Below, one piece after another: positions 7,688 through 15,451 of a stretch of DNA of 26,756 nt (within the stretch, counting starts at the first letter, position 1; every line of letters starts with the position of its first letter). Made by a program: the position numbers and the translations under genes. The notes under the pieces are model-generated. The model did not search any database. It was not told the DNA's origin and was given only the letters and a program-made list of their open reading frames with translations. Location of the stretch: contig DASSJI010000221.1 of NCBI GenBank assembly GCA_035691285.1, forward strand, positions 1 to 26,756. Reading direction: 5' to 3'. The DNA comes from DATFEN01 sp035691285. GTDB taxonomy: Bacteria > Acidobacteriota > Vicinamibacteria > Fen-336.

Positions 7688-8947
7688 ATGCCGGCGGGGC
7701 GCAAGGGAAAGCAAGCCGAAGACGAGCTGTTCGATTGGTTCACGATCACGTACCGCTCGATCTACACGGTCGTCGGCGTGATCGTGCTGCTGGCCGGCGG
7801 CTTCGGCGCCTATTGGTGGCTCACGCATCAGCCGCCGCCGGTCGTCGTGGAGACGCCGTCACCCACCGCGACCTCCGCCCGCTTCACGACCATCGAGGGC
7901 AGCGTCAAGGTGAAGCCGGTGCAGCAGTTCGACTGGTTCAGCGCCGACCGCAGCATGGTCCTGCGCAAGGGCGACCTGGTGCGCACCGGCGCGGGCTCCG
8001 CGGCGGAGATCCAGTTCTTCGACGGCACCGTCGTCCACGTTCGCCCCGACAGCCTGATCACGATCGAGGAGACCACCGAGGATCCGTCCTCCAAGGCGCG
8101 CAAGGTGGCCTGGTTCATCTCCTCGGGCGGCGCCACCTTCCAGACGGCGCGACGGAACGTGCCGGGCAGCTCCACCGAGGTCGCGACGCCGACGGTGCGC
8201 GGCTCGGTCGGCGAGCTGTCGAAGGCCGAGGTCAACGTCGCCGAAGCCGGAGACAGCGACTTCCGGCTCTTCCAGGGCAGCGGCAAGGTCGAGACCAAGA
8301 CGGGCCAGACCCTCGACCTGAGAAGCAACGAGGCCGTGAAGGTGGACGCCTCGGGCAAGGCCGCCGCCAAGGTCACGCTGCCGGGGGTGCCGGTGCTGCT
8401 GGCACCGTCCCACCAGGCCGAGATCACCTATCCGAACGCGGCCCAGGCCACGACGCTGCTCGTCTGGAAAGGCGTCCCCGACGCCTCGGCGTACCACGTG
8501 ATGCTCGACTACAGCGCCTACTTCAACCGGCCGCTCGTGGACCGCAAGGGCATCCGCGACAGCTCCGTGGAGCTTCGCGGGCTCGACGTGGGCAAGTATT
8601 ACTGGCGGGTGGCGGCCATCGACAGGGACGGCGAGGAAGGCAGCTTCTCGGACTTCGCGCGCTTCACGGTGGCGAGCTCCGGCGGCAGCGGCTCGGGCGA
8701 AGGGCCGCCCCCGCCGCTGATCCTGCAATCACTCGAGGTGCGCCAGAACATCCTGCAGGTCAAGGGCAAGACCGAGCCGGGCGCCAGCCTCACTGTGAAC
8801 GGCCAGCGCCTCGACGTGGATGCCGACGGCTCCTTCAACGACTTCATCACCCTCGAGAAGCCCGGCAAGCAGGACGTGGTGGTGCGCGCCACGGGGCTGA
8901 ACGGGGGCGTGCGCGAGGTGAAGCGGCCGGTGGTGGTGGGCTTCTGA
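7688..8947 (+). CDS. FecR-domain membrane-anchored periplasmic protein
   Basis: The 419-residue protein has a short cytoplasmic N-terminus, a single membrane segment at about residues 25-45, and a large exported part. A FecR domain covers about residues 90-180 (LRKGDLVRTGAGSAAEIQF, then VATPTVRGSVGE). A fibronectin-III/FecR-associated segment follows at about 236-330 (WKGVPDASAYHVMLD to KYYWRVAAIDRDG). The C-terminal beta-sandwich, Big/glucodextranase-B-like, lies at about 345-419 (VKGKTEPGASLTVNGQ and DGSFNDFITL). FecR domains occur in envelope signalling and polysaccharide-associated proteins. The ATG at 7688 is chosen because upstream residues are not FecR-like and the TATAAT promoter lies just before it. 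The GGDEF gene begins one base after its stop, so the two products probably act together. The signal it senses is unknown. Confidence 0.85.
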   Translation: MPAGRKGKQAEDELFDWFTITYRSIYTVVGVIVLLAGGFGAYWWLTHQPPPVVVETPSPTATSARFTTIEGSVKVKPVQQFDWFSADRSMVLRKGDLVRTGAGSAAEIQFFDGTVVHVRPDSLITIEETTEDPSSKARKVAWFISSGGATFQTARRNVPGSSTEVATPTVRGSVGELSKAEVNVAEAGDSDFRLFQGSGKVETKTGQTLDLRSNEAVKVDASGKAAAKVTLPGVPVLLAPSHQAEITYPNAAQATTLLVWKGVPDASAYHVMLDYSAYFNRPLVDRKGIRDSSVELRGLDVGKYYWRVAAIDRDGEEGSFSDFARFTVASSGGSGSGEGPPPPLILQSLEVRQNILQVKGKTEPGASLTVNGQRLDVDADGSFNDFITLEKPGKQDVVVRATGLNGGVREVKRPVVVGF

Positions 8948-8948
8948 G

Positions 8949-10040
8949 GTGAAGCGGCCGGGTCTCCGAGCGAAGGAGCGTCGGGCGCCGCGGCCGGCGC
9001 CGCTGCGCCGCGCGCCCCGCGCCAACGGGCGCTCCGCGGAGCGCCGCCTCGAGGTCCTGACCGACATCGTGAAGACGGCCAACTCGATCCTGGAGCCGCG
9101 CCGCGTGATCGAGATCATCATGGCCAAGATCCAGGAGCTGATCCCGTCCGAGGCCTGGTCGATGCTGATGGTGGACGAGGAGAAGCAGGAGCTGACCTTC
9201 GAGCTTGCCCTGGGCGAGAAGGGCAAGGACCTGCAGAGCTTCCGGGTGAAGATCGGCGAGGGCGTGGCGGGCTGGGTGGCCGCCACCGGCAAGCCGACGA
9301 TCGTGAACGACACCTCGAAGGACGCGCGTTTCGCGGGGAAGTTCGACGACGCCACCCAGTTTCGCACCCGCTCGATCCTGTGCGCACCGCTCTCGTCCCG
9401 GGGGCGCACGATCGGCGTGGTCGAGATCATCAACCGCAGGGGCGGACGCTTCACCAAGGCCGATCTGGAGATGCTCCTGACCCTGGTGGAGCCCTGCGCC
9501 ATCGCAATCGAGAACGCCATGCTGTTCCAGAAGGCGGAGCAGCTCACGATCACCGACGACCTCACCAAGCTCTTCAACTCGCGCTACATGAACCTGTACA
9601 TCTCCCGCGAGATCAAGCGCTGCAAGCGCCACGGCATCCCGCTCTCGGTGATCTTCCTGGACCTCGACGGCTTCAAGGGCATCAACGATCAGTACGGTCA
9701 CCTGGCCGGCTCGCGGACGCTCTCCGAGGTCGGGCAGATCCTGCTGCAGGCGGTGCGCGAGTCGGACATCCTGGCCCGCTACGGCGGCGACGAGTTCGTC
9801 GTGGTGCTGCCAGAGACGCCCCCCTCGGGGGCGCTGGTGATCGCCGAGCGCATCCGGAAGGCCGTCGAGGCGCACACCTTCCTGGAGGCGCAGGGGCTCA
9901 GGGCGCGGATCTCCGCTTCGTTCGGGATCGCCTCGTATCCGGACCACGCCCTCACCCCCGAGGGCCTGATCCAGAAGGCCGACCAGGCCATGTACCGCGT
10001 CAAGGAGCGGAACAAGAACGGCATCGAAGTGGCGGTCTAG
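8949..10040 (+). CDS. GAF-GGDEF cyclic-dinucleotide synthase, candidate Hypr (cGAMP-type) enzyme
   Basis: The 363-residue protein has a basic N-terminus, a GAF sensor domain (about residues 30-195) and a C-terminal GGDEF domain (about 200-363). The active-site loop is an intact GGDEF at 279-283. An allosteric RxxD inhibition site (RESD, 270-273) sits five residues before it. Metal-binding Asp238 and guanine-contact Asn246 are present in DLDGFKGIND. The second guanine contact of canonical diguanylate cyclases (Asp344 in PleD, in GHxxGD) is Ser255 here, reading GHLAGSRTL. Serine at this position is the reported hallmark of Hypr GGDEF enzymes that make 3',3'-cGAMP besides c-di-GMP. It has no membrane segment and starts with GTG one base after the FecR gene's stop. 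Catalysis is likely; the cGAMP product is inference from one residue. Confidence 0.92.
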   Translation: MKRPGLRAKERRAPRPAPLRRAPRANGRSAERRLEVLTDIVKTANSILEPRRVIEIIMAKIQELIPSEAWSMLMVDEEKQELTFELALGEKGKDLQSFRVKIGEGVAGWVAATGKPTIVNDTSKDARFAGKFDDATQFRTRSILCAPLSSRGRTIGVVEIINRRGGRFTKADLEMLLTLVEPCAIAIENAMLFQKAEQLTITDDLTKLFNSRYMNLYISREIKRCKRHGIPLSVIFLDLDGFKGINDQYGHLAGSRTLSEVGQILLQAVRESDILARYGGDEFVVVLPETPPSGALVIAERIRKAVEAHTFLEAQGLRARISASFGIASYPDHALTPEGLIQKADQAMYRVKERNKNGIEVAV

Positions 10041-10088
10041 GCCGCCCCGCCTCGCGATTCACCCCACAGGAGAGCAAAGCCCTCATTC

Positions 10089-11120
10089 ATGAACCTGCGC
10101 TCGCTGTTCAACCTGAGCTTCCTCTCGAGCGACCTCGCCATCGACCTGGGCACGGCCAACACCCTCGTCTACGCCCGGGCCAAGGGCATCGTCGTGGCCG
10201 AGCCCTCGATCGTCGCCGTCAACACCGTGACCGGCAAGGTCGAGGCCGTGGGCAAGGACGCCAAGGAGATGCTCGGCCGCACGCCAGGCAAGATCGTGGC
10301 GATCCGCCCCATGAAGGACGGCGTGATCGCCGACTTCGAGATCACCGAGAAGATGCTCAGCCACTTCATACGCAAGGCCCACAACCGGAACACCTTCGTG
10401 CGGCCGCGCATCATCATCGGCATCCCCTCCGAGGTCACGCAGGTCGAGAAGCGGGCCGTCAAGGACTCGGCCCTCAAGGCCAAGGCCTCGGAGGTCTACC
10501 TCGTGGACCAGGCGATGGCTGCCGCCATCGGCGCCGGCCTGCCCATCACCGAGCCCTCGGGCAACATGGTGGTGGACATCGGCGGCGGCACCACGGACAT
10601 CGCGGTGATCTCCCTGGCCGGAATCGTCTACTCGAAGTCCGTGCGCGTGGCCGGCAACGAGATGGACGAGGCGGTGATCCAGTACATCAAGAAGAAGTAC
10701 AACCTGCTGATCGGCGAGCGCACCGCCGAGCAGATCAAGCTCGAGATCGGCAGCGCCTTCCCCCTGGACGAGCCCCTGACCATGGAGATCAAGGGCCGCG
10801 ACCTCATCGAGGGCATCCCCAAGACGCTCACCGTCACCGACGCCGAGATCCGCGAGGCGCTCGCGGAGCCGATCAGCATCATCCTCAACGCGGTCCGGGT
10901 CGCCCTGGAGCGCACGCCCCCCGAGCTCAGCGCCGACATCGTGGACCGGGGGATCGTCCTCACCGGCGGCGGCAGCCTGCTCAAGAACCTCGACAAGCTG
11001 CTGCGCGAGGAGACTGGCCTGCCGGTGTCGGTCGCCGAGGACCCGCTGTCGTCGGTGGTGCTCGGGACGGGGAAGATGCTCAGCGATTTCGAGCTGTTGA
11101 GGAAGATCAGCCTGGACTGA
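10089..11120 (+). CDS. mreB: Rod-shape-determining actin homologue MreB
   Basis: MreB forms membrane-associated filaments that direct the elongation machinery. The 343-residue protein has the actin-fold phosphate-binding motifs DLGTANTLVY (about residues 18-27) and VDIGGGTTDIAV (about 162-173), and the late adenosine-binding GIVLTGGGSLL segment. The N-terminus MNLRSLFNLSFL is amphipathic, consistent with membrane binding. A purine-rich AGGAGA lies 15 bases before the ATG at 10089, slightly far. There is a 48-base gap after the GGDEF gene with no obvious terminator or promoter. It heads the mreB-mreC-mreD-mrdA-rodA cluster. Confidence 0.98.
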   Translation: MNLRSLFNLSFLSSDLAIDLGTANTLVYARAKGIVVAEPSIVAVNTVTGKVEAVGKDAKEMLGRTPGKIVAIRPMKDGVIADFEITEKMLSHFIRKAHNRNTFVRPRIIIGIPSEVTQVEKRAVKDSALKAKASEVYLVDQAMAAAIGAGLPITEPSGNMVVDIGGGTTDIAVISLAGIVYSKSVRVAGNEMDEAVIQYIKKKYNLLIGERTAEQIKLEIGSAFPLDEPLTMEIKGRDLIEGIPKTLTVTDAEIREALAEPISIILNAVRVALERTPPELSADIVDRGIVLTGGGSLLKNLDKLLREETGLPVSVAEDPLSSVVLGTGKMLSDFELLRKISLD

Positions 11121-11124
11121 AGCC

Positions 11125-11988
11125 ATGGCGAAGGTGGTCGAGGCACGCAAGAGTCGCCTGCTGCTCCTCGCGCTCGTGGTCTTCCATCTCGTGATCATCA
11201 GCCACCAGGTGGACGCGGGCGGCGGCGTCTCGCTGCTGCAGAAGACGGCGTTCACGCTCTTCTCGCCCCTGCAGCGCGCCGTGACCTGGGCGATCCGCCT
11301 GGTGGAGGCGGGCTTCCACGGCTACGTCTCGCTGCGTGGCGTGCGTCAGGAGAACGAGCAGCTCAAGGGTCGCGCTGCCGCCCTCGAGGTGGAGCTGGAG
11401 CGCCAGCGACGCCTGGCCGAGGAGGCGGCGCGCCTGCGGGAGCTGCTCGACCTGCAGGCGGTCCTGCCCTACGACACGGTCGCGGCCGAGGTGCTGGCGC
11501 GCGACGGCACCCCGTGGTTCCGCAGCGTGACGATCGGCAAGGGCAGCCGGGACGGGGTGCGCCTCCAGGCCCCGGTTGTCTCCCCCACCGGGGTGGTGGG
11601 GCGCGTGATCGGAGTGGGACCGAAGGCGGCGCAGGTGCAGCTCCTGCTCGATCGCGAGGCGGGCGTCGGCGCGCTCCTGGAGCGGAGCCGCGTCACGGGT
11701 GTCTGCGCCGGGCAGGTCGGCTTCGCGGACCAGGGCCAGACCGACCTCTTGATGCGCTACGTGCCGGCCCTGGCCGACGTCGCCGTCGGCGACCGCGTCC
11801 TCACCTCGGGCCTGGATCGGATCTACCCCAAGGGCCTCGTGATCGGCCGCGTGCGATCGGTGGGGCCTCCCTCGGGGCTGTTCCGCGAGGTCCTGGTGAC
11901 GCCCACTGCGCGCTTCGACCAGCTCGAGCAGGTGCTGGTGATGCGCGAGCCGGTGGAGAGCCCCGCCCTCGCGGAGTCCGTCCGATGA
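11125..11988 (+). CDS. mreC: Rod-shape-determining protein MreC
   Basis: MreC is a bitopic inner-membrane protein whose periplasmic part links MreB to PBP2. The 287-residue product has an N-terminal membrane segment (about residues 10-27, LLLLALVVFHLVII) and a coiled coil from about 70 to 112 (the VRQENEQLKGRAAALEVEL region). The family's beta-rich domain follows, with segments GVVGRVIGVGPKAAQVQLLLD and VLTSGLDRIYPKGLVIG. It starts four bases after the mreB stop. Its stop overlaps the mreD start as ATGA, so translation is probably coupled. Confidence 0.96.
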   Translation: MAKVVEARKSRLLLLALVVFHLVIISHQVDAGGGVSLLQKTAFTLFSPLQRAVTWAIRLVEAGFHGYVSLRGVRQENEQLKGRAAALEVELERQRRLAEEAARLRELLDLQAVLPYDTVAAEVLARDGTPWFRSVTIGKGSRDGVRLQAPVVSPTGVVGRVIGVGPKAAQVQLLLDREAGVGALLERSRVTGVCAGQVGFADQGQTDLLMRYVPALADVAVGDRVLTSGLDRIYPKGLVIGRVRSVGPPSGLFREVLVTPTARFDQLEQVLVMREPVESPALAESVR

Positions 11989-12470
11989 AGTGGCCGCTGA
12001 CCGTCGCCGGCCTGCTGCTGGCCCTCGCCGCCCAGACCGCCCTGAGCCTGGTGCTGCCGCGGGAAGGTCGGCTCTTCGACCCGTTCCTGCTGGTCGTCGT
12101 GTATTGCGGCCTGGTGTTCGGCGAGACCCACGGGATGCTGGCCGGCACCGCCGCGGGCTGGATCCAGGACCTCCACTTCGGCGGCGCGGTCACCGGTCTC
12201 CAGGCCCTCACCAAGATCCTCATCGGGTTCGCGGTCGGGGCGACGGCCACCCGCTTCCTGATCGCGGCCACGACCACGCGCTTCCTGGTGCTGTTCGCGG
12301 CGACGCTCCTGGACGCGCTGGTCTTCGAGCGCTTCGCCCTGGTGTTCGAGGTGCCGGCCTCGGAGATCTCCCTCGCGGGCCTCTTCGGTCGCGCCGCGCT
12401 CAACGCCGTGCTGGGCTCGGTGCTGTTCCAGGCCCTCGACGCGCGCCTGCGCCAGGGCGTTCGGGCATGA
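11985..12470 (+). CDS. mreD: Rod-shape-determining protein MreD
   Basis: This 161-residue polytopic membrane protein of the elongasome starts at ATG 11985 within the mreC stop (ATGA) and ends in an ATGA overlap with mrdA. It is strongly hydrophobic, with about five membrane segments beginning with WPLTVAGLLLALAAQ, and has the MreD-like FDPFLLVVVYCGLVFGETHGMLAGTAAG stretch split over two of them. MreD sequences diverge widely, so the call rests on length, topology and position between mreC and mrdA as much as on residue matches. Confidence 0.93.
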   Translation: MKWPLTVAGLLLALAAQTALSLVLPREGRLFDPFLLVVVYCGLVFGETHGMLAGTAAGWIQDLHFGGAVTGLQALTKILIGFAVGATATRFLIAATTTRFLVLFAATLLDALVFERFALVFEVPASEISLAGLFGRAALNAVLGSVLFQALDARLRQGVRA

Positions 12471-14263
12471 GGATCTACGAGGACCTGCGCGTCGTCCAGG
12501 CTCGCCTCGCCCTGCTCCAGAACGCGCTGGTCGTGGTGATGCTGCTGCTCGCCGGAGTGTTCTGGCACCTGCAGGTGCTGCGGGGCCGTTACTTCAAGAC
12601 CCTGGCCGAGAACAACCGAAGCCGCCTGGTGCCCATCGCGGCGCCGCGCGGGCCGCTCCTCGACCGCCAGGGCCGGATCCTGGTGGCGAATCGGCCATCG
12701 TTCAACATCGTGGTGCGCCCGGAGCACGTGGAGGACCTCGACGATCTCGTGCGGCGGCTGGCCGTCCTGTTGAACGTCGGCGAGGCGCAGATCCGGGAGC
12801 GCCTGGCCGCCCGGGCAAGCCCCTTCCGGCCGGTCGTCATCCGGCAGGACGCGTCGCTCGCGGACGTGGCCGCCCTGGAGGCCCGCCGCCTCGAGTTCCC
12901 TGACGTGAGCGTCGACGTGGTGCCGCTGCGTTCGTATCCGCTGGCGGCGGCCGCCGCCCACTCCCTGGGCCGGGTGGGCGAGATCCAGGCCGCCCAGCTC
13001 CAGCTCAAGGAGTTCGCATCCCAGAAGCCCGGCGATCTCGTCGGCCAGGCCGGCGTCGAGCTCCAGTACAACCGCGCCCTGCTGGGCCGCGACGGAAGCC
13101 TGCGCCTGGTCGTGAACAGCCGCGGCCGCGAGGTCCGGGAGCTCGATCGCGAGGCGCCCGAGGACGGTCCTAGCCTCACCCTCACCCTCGACCAGCAGCT
13201 GCAGGTCGTGGCCGAGCGCGCCTTCGGCGGCCGGGCCGGCAGCGCCGTGGCCGTCGACCCGGCGACGGGCGAGATCCTGGCCATGACGTCGGTCCCGGCA
13301 TACGACCCCAACCAGTTCGCCACGGGCATCGATGCGGCGGCGTGGCAGAGGCTCACCTCCGATCCCGACACGCCGCTGATGAACCGCGTGATCCAGGGCC
13401 AGTACGCGCCGGGCAGCGTCTTCAAGATCGTCGTGGCCGCCGCGGCCCTCGAGGAGGGGCTCGTCACGCCGCGGACCGCGCTCTTCTGCCCCGGCCACCT
13501 CGCCATCTATGACACCGTGTTCCGCTGCAACCGGCCCGAGGGCCACGGCTGGGTGTCGCTGCGCCAGGCGCTGGCCCAGTCCTGCAACGTCTACTTCTAC
13601 CAGGTCGGGGCGCGTCTCGAGATCGACCGCATCGCGCGCTGGGCCAAGCGCCTGGGTCTCGGCGCACCGGCCGGCGTGGACCTGCCCCACGAGCAGCCGG
13701 GGCTCGTGCCGAGCTCCGACTGGAAGCTGCGCACGCAGCGCGTGCCCTGGTACGCGGGTGAGACGATCTCGGTGGCGATCGGCCAGGGCCAGGTGACGGC
13801 CACGCCTCTGCAGCTCGCCCGCCTCGCGGCGCTCGTCGCCAACGGCGGACACCTGGTCACGCCGCATCTGGTGAAGGCGATCGGCAGCGAGCCGAGGAGG
13901 GAGGCGCCGCCCGACGAGGCCCGGCTGCGGCCCGAGACCGTCGCCGCGATCCGGGAGGGGATGTGCGCGGTCGTGAACGAGCATGGCACCGGCTGGCGCG
14001 CCCAGCTCGCGAGCGTCGAGGTGTGCGGAAAGACGGGCTCGTCCCAGGTCGTCGCCTCCCGGAGCAAGCAGCCCATCTCGCAGGCGACGATGCCTCATGG
14101 CTGGTTCATCGCGTTCGCTCCCAGGGAAAGGCCGCGGATCGCCCTGGCGGTGCTGGTCGAGCACGGCGGGGGTGGCGGCCAGGCCGCGGCTCCGGTGGCC
14201 CGCGAGATCCTGGCCCACTTCTTCCGGGAGACGGGCGCTCCCAGCGCTCCCGTGGCCGACTGA
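12467..14263 (+). CDS. mrdA: Penicillin-binding protein 2 (elongation-specific transpeptidase)
   Basis: PBP2 cross-links peptidoglycan during lateral growth, as the partner of RodA. The 598-residue protein has a short cytoplasmic tail, one membrane segment (about residues 18-38), a non-catalytic dimerisation domain starting near APRGPLLDRQGRILVANRPSF, and a C-terminal transpeptidase domain. All three penicillin-binding motifs are present: SVFK with catalytic Ser317 and Lys320, SCN in LAQSCNVYFY, and KTG in CGKTGSSQV. ATG 12467 overlaps the mreD stop (ATGA); the open frame runs further upstream but those residues are not PBP2-like. The length is slightly below that of the E. coli protein (about 630). 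Confidence 0.97.
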   Translation: MRIYEDLRVVQARLALLQNALVVVMLLLAGVFWHLQVLRGRYFKTLAENNRSRLVPIAAPRGPLLDRQGRILVANRPSFNIVVRPEHVEDLDDLVRRLAVLLNVGEAQIRERLAARASPFRPVVIRQDASLADVAALEARRLEFPDVSVDVVPLRSYPLAAAAAHSLGRVGEIQAAQLQLKEFASQKPGDLVGQAGVELQYNRALLGRDGSLRLVVNSRGREVRELDREAPEDGPSLTLTLDQQLQVVAERAFGGRAGSAVAVDPATGEILAMTSVPAYDPNQFATGIDAAAWQRLTSDPDTPLMNRVIQGQYAPGSVFKIVVAAAALEEGLVTPRTALFCPGHLAIYDTVFRCNRPEGHGWVSLRQALAQSCNVYFYQVGARLEIDRIARWAKRLGLGAPAGVDLPHEQPGLVPSSDWKLRTQRVPWYAGETISVAIGQGQVTATPLQLARLAALVANGGHLVTPHLVKAIGSEPRREAPPDEARLRPETVAAIREGMCAVVNEHGTGWRAQLASVEVCGKTGSSQVVASRSKQPISQATMPHGWFIAFAPRERPRIALAVLVEHGGGGGQAAAPVAREILAHFFRETGAPSAPVAD

Positions 14264-14266
14264 GCC

Positions 14267-15361
14267 ATGCCCATCGACCGGCGCCTGCTCCTGAACCTCG
14301 ACTGGGTGCTGCTGGGGGCGTCGCTCCTGCTCTGCGCGATCGGCGTGGCGATGATCCACAGCGCCACCTTCAGCGGCACGAATTCGGCCCTCTACCTCAA
14401 GCAGGCCGCGGTCGTCGGTCTCGCCCTCGTCGCCATGCTCACCGCCTTGGCCCTGGACTACCGGCGGCTGGCGGACCGCGCGATGCTCCTCTACCTGGGC
14501 GTCGCCGCACTCCTCGTCTACGTCCTGGTGTTCGGGCCGCGAATCGCCGGAACGCGACGCTGGTTCCTGCTGCTGGGCCTCCAGGTCCAACCCTCGGAGC
14601 TCGCCAAGGTCGCCGGGGCGCTGTTCCTGGCCAAGGTGTTCGCCGAGATGCGCAAGGACAGCCTGTCCCTGCGCGACGTGCTGCAACCGGGGGCGGCCGT
14701 GGCCGGCCTGATGGCGCTGATCGCGGCGGAGCCCGACCTGGGCACGGCCTTCTGCCTGGTGCCCTTGTTCCTGGCCGTCGCGCTGCTGGCCGGGCTGCGC
14801 CTGCGCGCGGTGGTGTCCCTCCTCGTCGTCGGGCTGCTGCTGTTCGGTCTCGGCTGGAAGTACGCCCTCCGCGACTACCAGAAGGTCCGCATCTACACGT
14901 TCCTCGATCCGAACCTGGATCCCAAGGGGGCCGGCTACCAGAAGATCCAGTCGCAGATCGCCGTCGGCTCGGGCGGGCTCGCCGGCAAGGGCTGGAAGCA
15001 GGGCACCCAGAGCCAGCTCGGCTACCTGCCGGCGCGCCACACGGACTTCATCTTCTCGGTGCTGGCCGAGGAGACCGGCTTCCTTGGCGTGCTGTTCGTG
15101 CTCGCCCTGTACCTGCTCGTGCTGTGGCGCGCCCTGGAGGCGGCGCAGCTCGCCCGCGACCGCCTGGGCGCGCTGCTGGCGGCCGGGCTCACGGCCGTGC
15201 TCGCCTTCCAGGTCGTCTACAATGTCGCCATGGTCGCGGGGCTGGTCCCCGTGAAGGGCCTGCCGCTGCCGCTCCTGAGCTACGGCGGCGCGTCTCTGCT
15301 CTCCACGTGGCTGTCGATCGGCCTCATCCTCAACGTCCGCATGCGTCGTTTCGCGAACTGA
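14267..15361 (+). CDS. rodA: Peptidoglycan glycosyltransferase RodA (SEDS family)
   Basis: RodA polymerises lipid II glycan strands in the elongasome together with PBP2. The 364-residue protein is mostly membrane segments. SEDS landmarks are RRWFLLLGLQVQPSELAK, then the periplasmic loop with KYALRDYQKVRI and DPNLDPKGAGYQ. The HTDFIFSVLAEETGFLG segment follows, and the C-terminal GLPLPLLSYGGASLLST. It starts three bases after the mrdA stop and has normal length. Confidence 0.97.
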   Translation: MPIDRRLLLNLDWVLLGASLLLCAIGVAMIHSATFSGTNSALYLKQAAVVGLALVAMLTALALDYRRLADRAMLLYLGVAALLVYVLVFGPRIAGTRRWFLLLGLQVQPSELAKVAGALFLAKVFAEMRKDSLSLRDVLQPGAAVAGLMALIAAEPDLGTAFCLVPLFLAVALLAGLRLRAVVSLLVVGLLLFGLGWKYALRDYQKVRIYTFLDPNLDPKGAGYQKIQSQIAVGSGGLAGKGWKQGTQSQLGYLPARHTDFIFSVLAEETGFLGVLFVLALYLLVLWRALEAAQLARDRLGALLAAGLTAVLAFQVVYNVAMVAGLVPVKGLPLPLLSYGGASLLSTWLSIGLILNVRMRRFAN

Positions 15362-15406
15362 TGCGAACGGACCGACACTTCGAAGAACCCCGTAGCTCGA
15401 CGGCCC

Positions 15407-15422
15407 CGGCGCCCAGGCGCCG
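15407..15422 (+). promoter_or_regulatory. Inverted repeat in the rng leader (upstream hairpin)
   Basis: CGGCGCC and GGCGCCG form a perfect seven-base inverted repeat around two bases (or six pairs with a four-base loop). It lies in the 87-base gap between rodA and rng. There is no T-run after it, so it is not a classical terminator. Confidence 0.45.
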
Positions 15423-15431
15423 TTGCGGGCC

Positions 15432-15451
15432 CATGGAAGGACCCTTCCATG
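15432..15451 (+). promoter_or_regulatory. Hairpin covering the RNase G ribosome-binding site and start codon
   Basis: CATGGAAG (15432-15439) pairs perfectly with CTTCCATG (15444-15451) around a GACC loop, and the closing G/C of the loop could add a ninth pair. The Shine-Dalgarno-like GGAAGGA (15435-15441) lies in the left arm and loop, and the rng ATG (15449-15451) is the end of the right arm. Folding would hide both. A second ATG in the left arm (15433) is out of frame. Confidence 0.6.
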
